Part shown: piece by piece, positions 30,640 to 35,975 of the stretch
Position numbering within the stretch: position 1 is the stretch's first letter
How the letters are laid out: the number at the start of each line of letters is the position of its first letter
Source: an uncultured bacterium
GTDB taxonomy: Bacteria; Cyanobacteriota; Vampirovibrionia; Gastranaerophilales; Gastranaerophilaceae
Direction of reading: 5' to 3'
Assembly (NCBI GenBank): GCA_902464375.1
Contig: CABQIM010000007.1
Span: 1 to 35,975, forward strand
Length of the DNA: 35,975 nucleotides
Program-made: the position numbers and the translations under genes
Notes under the pieces: model-generated
The model's input: only the letters and a program-made list of their open reading frames with translations
Databases searched by the model: none
Told to the model about the DNA's origin: nothing

Positions 30640-30667
30640 ATTATACATAAAAAAATATTTTTGTTAA
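30640..30667 (-). promoter_or_regulatory. Promoter of the orphan-GNAT operon
   Basis: On the minus strand TTAACA (30667-30662) and a perfect TATAAT (30645-30640) are 16 bases apart. Transcription would start near 30633, giving a leader of about 36 bases with the TAGGAG ribosome site. Confidence 0.6.
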
Positions 30668-30677
30668 TTCAGTTTTT

Positions 30678-30719
30678 AAAAATTGTAAAAATATAGCAAA
30701 AAATATTTTTACAGTTTTT
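30678..30719. repeat. Long imperfect palindrome in the divergent promoter region
   Basis: Two 17-base arms, AAAAATTGTAAAAATAT (30678-30694) and ATATTTTTACAGTTTTT (30703-30719), pair at 16 of 17 positions (one G-U in RNA) around an 8-base loop. It lies between the divergent orphan and AAA+ genes, upstream of both, so it is a candidate operator or 5' hairpin and not a terminator of a known gene. Confidence 0.6.
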
Positions 30720-30765
30720 CTAAATATGGAATAGCTATCAAACATGAATAGAAAAGGATTTTAAA

Positions 30766-33700
30766 ATGTACATTACACCTGTTATTACAAGACAGTTTGC
30801 AAACAAAAATATTGGTTTTAAGGCGCAAGAAGAGTTGCCGACAGAGAAAGATTTATTAAACGAAGCACGTAAAGGCAAACTTGATGTTAATCAAGTAAGT
30901 AGAGAAGATGGCGAAACTTTGTTTCAAAAACTTGTAAAAAACAACTATGTTGCTGTAGTATCGTATATTACGGCTAAACCATCAGAACGTGACCGTATTA
31001 TTAATTTTACGAATAATGGAATTTCACCTCTCGATTATGCTCAAACAAAAGAAATGCGAGCTCTTTTGATATCAAGAGGTGCAAATAAAGAAAAAACGCA
31101 AGCTGCTGTTAAGACTTCCCAACCACAAAGGAATAATAATGCAGTAGATGCACGAGAAGCTGCCGCAAAAATCTATGCGGAAAATCCAATAAAACTTCAG
31201 CCGAGTGCTATGCAGCCGGTGATGAAAGAAAATGTTTCTGTTAAAGAACCGGAAATTAAGAACACTCCTCAACCAATAATGGAAGAAGCTCCCGCAAAAG
31301 TTGATTATTTTGATTCTTTTGACGAAGTTGAAGATAATGATTATGAAGAAACTCCGACAACTCCTGCAAAAAATGAATCACATGAAAATGTTGAACAGTC
31401 TAAAGTAGAAGAAAAAGAAATAAAAATTCCTCAATCATATTCAAATTACAAAGTCTTAACTCTAGCTCCCGATGAACCTCAAAAGATAGACGATATAATC
31501 GGGATGAAAGATATAAAAACAGAAGTTAAAGAGAATGTTATTATTCCGCTAACTCAAAAAGGTGCGATTTTAACGCTAAAAGCAAATAATATTGATATTC
31601 CAAACGGGATTTTGGTTGAAACTCCTGAAAATATGACCCAATTTGTTAAAGCAATGTCAGCAGAAACAAAAATGCCGGTATTGCAAGCTTTCACACCGGA
31701 TGAAGTTAAACCGATGTTGAACGATATCGAGAAGAATTACAAAGAAACCGGTACAAAAACAATAATTTTAATCAGAGGTTTTGATAAATTCTTTAATTCA
31801 AACCAATCAACTTGTTCTAATGGTGGTTTGGACGAAAACAACTTTATGCTTACAATCGAAAATTGTGCAGATAAAGGTGCATTAATTTTTGCAACAGCTG
31901 ATGAAAAATGCAATATCAATAAGAAATTCTTAAGTGCCGGACTTTTTGATAAAGTTCTGGAGCTTCCAAAACCTTCTATTGAAGATAGAAGGATGTATTT
32001 GCAAGAATACTTAAGCGATAAGCATTTGTTTAGCAGAGTTGCTGATATTATAGATGAAATAGCTGAAAAAACAGAAAGCTTTACTTGTTCTGATATAGAA
32101 AAAGTATTAGAAGAAAGTGCAAGAAAATCTGTTTCTGACGAAAATTATGTTATTTCACCAGAAACGGTGAGGGAAGAACTTGCAAACTTTACAAAAGAGG
32201 CAGGAATTTGTCCTATTGATGATTATAATAAGACAGCAATCTTTGATACTCCGGAATTTAAACGAGTTCCGATGAGTGAAGACGAGATTACAAGACTGGA
32301 TGATTTGGGCGGCATGCCGGATGTTAAAGAACGTTTGAAGAATTTGTATATTGAACCTTTTAAACATCTTGAAGAATTGAAATCTCAACTTGGTAGCAGC
32401 GCAATTCCGGACGGTGCAATTTTCTATGGACCGGCAGGTAACGGAAAAACTCTCACAGCAAAAGTTCTGGCTAGAGAACTCGGACTTCCTTTCTACGAAA
32501 CAAAACTTTCTGATGTAGCCAGTTCTTATATTCACGAAGTTAGTAAGAATATAAGAAAAATGGCAAAACAATTGAACGAAAAATACGCTGCAACGGGTGA
32601 AATGTCTTTGTGGTTCTTTGATGAATTTGATTCTTTAGGTGAAGCAAGAGGTGGTAATACAGCGAGCCATAAGCAAGAAGTTACGGATACTTTGTTGCAA
32701 GAATTTAATAATCCATCTTCAAAAGGTTTTATCCTGATTGCTGCTACAAATGACTTGGATGAAGTCGATCCGGCTCTTAAACGTCGTGGCAGGTTAGGTA
32801 ACTGGATAGCATTTTCTAACCCTGATAGAGAAGGTATTATTGATGTAGTGAGCAAAAATCTTGCTAAGACTCCGTTTACAGAACCTTTGAGCCATAATCC
32901 GGAATTCTTAGCAAAAGCTGCAAAAGAATTTGACGGAAGTTCTATGGCTTCAATCGTGTCTGTTCTTACTGATGCAAAACGTGCTGCGATATTATCCGGA
33001 GCAGATTTTAGTCATTGCGTAAAACAATGTTTTGATGACAATGCAAAACGTCAGATGGGCGAATTCTGTAACAAAGCCGGATTAAAACAACATCAGTATA
33101 GTGAATACGACTTCAAAAATCTTGATGAACTTGGCGGTATGACAGAGGTTAAGGAAGAATTACAAGACAATATTGTCGATGTTTGGAATCCGGAAATCAG
33201 AGCCGCATTGCTTGCTAATAAAAGAGCAATCCCAGGAGGTGTAATTTTGGAAGGTCCTCCGGGGACTGGTAAAACTACGATAATTGAAACATTAGCAAGA
33301 CAAATGGACGTGCCTTTGTTTAAGATGAATTACGCTCAAGAAGGTAACGAATATATACATAGAGTTTCTAAAAACGTTACTGATATATTTGAAAGACTGG
33401 CTTTGCAGGCTAAAATTCTTAAAAAACCTGTGATGTTGTTCTTTGATGAGGCGGAAAAATTCTTCCCTCGCTATGCTCAAGGTCATCAGGTAGAAGAAGT
33501 TAATACCTATAAAGAGTTGATGAATAACGCATCTCGTAACAATATAATCTTAATTGGTGCAACTAACCATATTGATATGGTGAACCAAGAAATTATTGGT
33601 AACCCTAGAAGAATGGGTACAGTAATTCACGTTGGTAATCCGGAAGAAAAAGATAGGGCAAACTTGTTCAATAAACTTCTGTTTGGATTGCCAATCCTAG

Positions 33701-33858
33701 CTGCTCCACTTACTCCAATTGTTGTAAGTAAATTAGCGAAAGCTTCTGCCGGACTTTCAATCGGTCAAATATCCGATAGCATAGATAAGGCAATCGTTAA
33801 GGCTGTTAAAAAGAAACAAAACATAACCGAAGAACAACTTTTGGGTGTGTTTAAGTAA
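30766..33858 (+). CDS. Tagged protein with ankyrin-like repeats and three tandem AAA+ modules
   Basis: This 1030-residue protein has, in order: tag (NKNIGFKA, Phe18); ankyrin-like repeats (about 25-110, e.g. DGETLFQKLVKNNYVAVVSYI and NGISPLDYAQTKEMRALLISRGA); an acidic disordered linker (110-235); and three AAA+ modules. Module 1 (240-480) has lost Walker A (GILVETPENMTQ at 281-292) and the Walker B Asp-Glu (ILIRGFDKF). Module 2 has GPAGNGKT (555-562), FFDEFD (617-622), sensor ATND and RRGRLG. Module 3 has GPPGTGKT (830-837), MLFFDEAEKF (890-899), GATN and NPRRMG. It resembles CDC48/FtsH-type classical AAA ATPases, so it probably remodels or unfolds proteins. There is no protease domain. AAAAGGA lies 7 bases before the ATG. 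Confidence 0.85.
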   Translation: MYITPVITRQFANKNIGFKAQEELPTEKDLLNEARKGKLDVNQVSREDGETLFQKLVKNNYVAVVSYITAKPSERDRIINFTNNGISPLDYAQTKEMRALLISRGANKEKTQAAVKTSQPQRNNNAVDAREAAAKIYAENPIKLQPSAMQPVMKENVSVKEPEIKNTPQPIMEEAPAKVDYFDSFDEVEDNDYEETPTTPAKNESHENVEQSKVEEKEIKIPQSYSNYKVLTLAPDEPQKIDDIIGMKDIKTEVKENVIIPLTQKGAILTLKANNIDIPNGILVETPENMTQFVKAMSAETKMPVLQAFTPDEVKPMLNDIEKNYKETGTKTIILIRGFDKFFNSNQSTCSNGGLDENNFMLTIENCADKGALIFATADEKCNINKKFLSAGLFDKVLELPKPSIEDRRMYLQEYLSDKHLFSRVADIIDEIAEKTESFTCSDIEKVLEESARKSVSDENYVISPETVREELANFTKEAGICPIDDYNKTAIFDTPEFKRVPMSEDEITRLDDLGGMPDVKERLKNLYIEPFKHLEELKSQLGSSAIPDGAIFYGPAGNGKTLTAKVLARELGLPFYETKLSDVASSYIHEVSKNIRKMAKQLNEKYAATGEMSLWFFDEFDSLGEARGGNTASHKQEVTDTLLQEFNNPSSKGFILIAATNDLDEVDPALKRRGRLGNWIAFSNPDREGIIDVVSKNLAKTPFTEPLSHNPEFLAKAAKEFDGSSMASIVSVLTDAKRAAILSGADFSHCVKQCFDDNAKRQMGEFCNKAGLKQHQYSEYDFKNLDELGGMTEVKEELQDNIVDVWNPEIRAALLANKRAIPGGVILEGPPGTGKTTIIETLARQMDVPLFKMNYAQEGNEYIHRVSKNVTDIFERLALQAKILKKPVMLFFDEAEKFFPRYAQGHQVEEVNTYKELMNNASRNNIILIGATNHIDMVNQEIIGNPRRMGTVIHVGNPEEKDRANLFNKLLFGLPILAAPLTPIVVSKLAKASAGLSIGQISDSIDKAIVKAVKKKQNITEEQLLGVFK

Positions 33859-33898
33859 AAAATGTAAGATTAAATTATTAAATGTAAGGAAATATAAA

Positions 33899-35947
33899 AT
33901 GCGAATCCAACCATCACAAAATAATAATACAAATTTCCAAGGTCTTTATGGAAATAAAGCAATGCTTCAAAAAATCAATAATTCTCAATTTAAACCAGAA
34001 ATAGAGAATCTCTCCAAAAAATTTGATGTTGTTGCACAAAAAAGATACAGAGTTATATTACCATCTATGTTAGCAGGATTATCTGGAGTTGCTAGCAATC
34101 TAGGTGTTTCTATGTTAACAGCTGATCCAAAGGTTTTGGTACCTGCAACAATAATGTCAATTGTTGCGACTTTTGGAAGTTTGCTAAAATGTTTTTCTCA
34201 AGATTCAATTCAATTTGGAGAACTTTCTTCAGTACATAAGAATTTGCTTAACAAACGACTGAAATTTACGGGAATTCGTACAAGGAAATTCCCTCTTTCA
34301 AGCCTTTCAGAAAATAGACTTAAATATGTGGATAAAGCATTAACAATGGCAATTATAAGAGACCGTCCAGCTGGTATGTGCAAGCATGCGATTTTTACAT
34401 ATGATGCAAAAGGAAATTCGTTTTTCCATAAAGCTAATGATAAAAGCACGGTTAGATATGCTTTTGAAAAATTACCAAGAGAAGTTTTTTTGAAAGCTCT
34501 TTTAACACCTAATTATGCAGAAGAATTACCAATACATAATAAAACTATAATGAATGATGTATATCTATTAGAAAGTGTGGCTAGAAGTAGAAAAGTACCG
34601 TTATACTATGTTGTAAAAACTTTAGAAGTTCCAAATGGTGAAGGTGAAAGAGCTTTGGATATTCTAAAAAAATATGGTAATAGCCATACATTTCGTCAGT
34701 ATGTGAAAGCTGCTTCTAAAGTAGAATTGCCGAAAAATGATTCTAATGTAAGACATTATGTTGATTTGGATAAAGATAAAAATGCAAATCTTGATAAAGA
34801 AAACGTAACTTCTTTGATAAATAAATTCTTAAAAATAGATATGTTAGACGAAAAATCTATGGAAAAGATAAATGAATATATTCATGATGGAAAAGTCGAT
34901 TTGTTAAAACTAAATATGTATAGCTTTTTGAAATTTGATGAAGCGTCAATTGATAAGTTCGAAAATGAAATGACAACTCCAGATGAAAAAGGTAATCTTC
35001 CAGCTCATTATATTAAAGATAAAGAAACATTAAAAAACCTGAATGCAATTTTGAAGGACCGTCCAAAAGTGTTAGCAGAAATTTATTTAACTAAAAACAA
35101 TGAAGGATTTACTCCTCTTCAAACTATGAATGTAACAGCTGATGAAGAAATGCTACGTAATATTTTTGAGACATTAAAATCTTCTCCAATTGAATTAGGA
35201 TTCGTTTTTAAGGATGAAGATGCTGAAGGAAATAGTGTGTATGGATTTTTAGAAAATGAGGACAAAAAAGCTTGGAGGGGATATTCATTCTTTCTGAAGG
35301 TAAAATCTTGTATATCAGATTACAGGCACGAAACTAATGCACGTAATGCACGATTAGAAAACCTTGAAATTCAAAAAATTATAAGACATTTGAATTCATC
35401 ATCTGATATTATAAAAATTTTGAATTGTGAAAATGTTAATGAAAGTTATGGTGAAAGCTTAAATACAACAAAAGTTATGCCTATAGTAATTGACTATTTA
35501 TTAGAAAAAGCAAAAGATGATGAAAAAAGAAATATTATTCAAAAATTAAAAAAACTGCCACTAATTGACTATAGCCAAACGGATAAAAATGGTATTTCTG
35601 TAGTAGAAAAAATAGTGAATGCAGAAGATTTAGAATTGATAAAATTGTTACGAGATAAAAAATTAAAATATAGTGAAGTATTAGATTATACTTTTGACAA
35701 TATTACAAATGATGATGTTAGAAATGAGGTTTTGAAGTTAAATTTTGAATTTGAAGATTTGGAAGAAGCTGTAAAGCTAGGGTCAATGAGAGTGATAAAA
35801 GAGTGTGAAGAACAGTTTAATTCTCCTTTATATAAAGGAAGTTATAATGGTGAAAAATTATTGCATTGGTCAATATATAGTACAAATAGCACTGATTTGT
35901 TTAGAACTGAATTTGTGTCTAGATATCGTAGGTATCTATCAAATTAA
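33899..35947 (+). CDS. Tagged membrane protein with ankyrin-like repeats
   Basis: This 682-residue protein starts at ATG 33899 (TAAGGA 8 bases upstream), not at the in-frame codon at 33845 that overlaps the previous gene. It has a clear tag (NNNTNFQGLYG, Phe13) and a hydrophobic hairpin at about residues 52-100 (VILPSMLAGLSGVASNLGVS and VPATIMSIVATFGSLL). A long helical region with degenerate ankyrin-like units follows (TPDEKGNLPAHYIKD, NNEGFTPLQTM, TDKNGISVVEKIVNAEDLELIKLL, NGEKLLHWSI). It lies 40 bases after the AAA+ gene and is likely co-transcribed. The final residues (SRYRRYLSN) end abruptly just after a repeat start, so a premature stop is possible. Confidence 0.75.
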   Translation: MRIQPSQNNNTNFQGLYGNKAMLQKINNSQFKPEIENLSKKFDVVAQKRYRVILPSMLAGLSGVASNLGVSMLTADPKVLVPATIMSIVATFGSLLKCFSQDSIQFGELSSVHKNLLNKRLKFTGIRTRKFPLSSLSENRLKYVDKALTMAIIRDRPAGMCKHAIFTYDAKGNSFFHKANDKSTVRYAFEKLPREVFLKALLTPNYAEELPIHNKTIMNDVYLLESVARSRKVPLYYVVKTLEVPNGEGERALDILKKYGNSHTFRQYVKAASKVELPKNDSNVRHYVDLDKDKNANLDKENVTSLINKFLKIDMLDEKSMEKINEYIHDGKVDLLKLNMYSFLKFDEASIDKFENEMTTPDEKGNLPAHYIKDKETLKNLNAILKDRPKVLAEIYLTKNNEGFTPLQTMNVTADEEMLRNIFETLKSSPIELGFVFKDEDAEGNSVYGFLENEDKKAWRGYSFFLKVKSCISDYRHETNARNARLENLEIQKIIRHLNSSSDIIKILNCENVNESYGESLNTTKVMPIVIDYLLEKAKDDEKRNIIQKLKKLPLIDYSQTDKNGISVVEKIVNAEDLELIKLLRDKKLKYSEVLDYTFDNITNDDVRNEVLKLNFEFEDLEEAVKLGSMRVIKECEEQFNSPLYKGSYNGEKLLHWSIYSTNSTDLFRTEFVSRYRRYLSN

Positions 35948-35975
35948 AAATGTATAATAATTTTAATAATAAAAA

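Noticed and set aside
33845..33898. Start of the ankyrin membrane protein overlapping the AAA+ gene
   Set aside because: It lacks a ribosome site, while ATG 33899 has TAAGGA and opens with the MRIQ-type tag.
1..35975. CRISPR array, insertion sequence, prophage or integrase
   Set aside because: No regularly spaced direct repeats, transposase or integrase motifs, or att-like duplications were found on either strand.

Overview
The window looks like a stretch of chromosome from an AT-rich bacterium of the non-photosynthetic cyanobacterial lineage (Melainabacteria/Vampirovibrionia, most likely Gastranaerophilales). Two things point there. First, complex I is encoded as 11 subunits in the order nuoA-B-C-D-H-I-J-K-L-M-N with no nuoE, nuoF or nuoG, and its NuoD resembles cyanobacterial NdhH (GYLHRGMEK, IQYLP and RISSHLLW-type segments). 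Second, many proteins of no standard family start with a short polar N-terminal leader ending in an N-x-x-F-[QKG]-[GA]-like motif, which I associate with this group from memory. The placement is an inference; there is no rRNA in the window. No insertion sequence, phage, integrase or CRISPR array is visible.

Layout. 1-1686 (+): the 3' end of mazG, a secreted parvulin-type prolyl isomerase and an EamA transporter, probably one operon. 1696-2361 (-): a secreted TPR protein. 2453-11992 (+): the 9.5-kb complex I operon with overlapping or closely spaced genes. 12023-15357: small accessory proteins, a YhaM-type exoribonuclease, tRNA-Leu(CAA), a stand-alone SIS-domain sugar isomerase and a small CxxC protein. 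15434-17431 (+): a translation operon with a 17-bp palindrome, a promoter, a long GC-richer leader RNA, rpsB, an intercistronic inverted heptamer repeat, tsf and a strong terminator. 17631-21361: a small helical protein, a secreted VWA protein, a GH57 glycosidase behind a near-leaderless promoter, and a convergent thioredoxin. 21492-35947: an accessory-looking region in which housekeeping genes (proC, metG, a GNAT acetyltransferase, a DUF1653 protein) are interleaved with tagged proteins: a CheR-fold methyltransferase, an HNH-like protein, an ABC1/UbiB-like kinase, an orphan, a 1030-residue protein with ankyrin-like repeats and three AAA+ modules, and a 682-residue membrane protein with ankyrin-like repeats.

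How the parts fit. Complex I without its NADH-oxidising module probably takes electrons from ferredoxin or another carrier, pumps ions and reduces quinone. The translation genes form a classical S2/EF-Ts unit that may be self-regulated through its leader. The most novel signal is the shared N-terminal tag on unrelated enzymes without Sec signals. It could be a sorting, assembly or processing signal for a set of kinase, AAA+, methyltransferase, nuclease-like and ankyrin proteins; its function is unknown to me.
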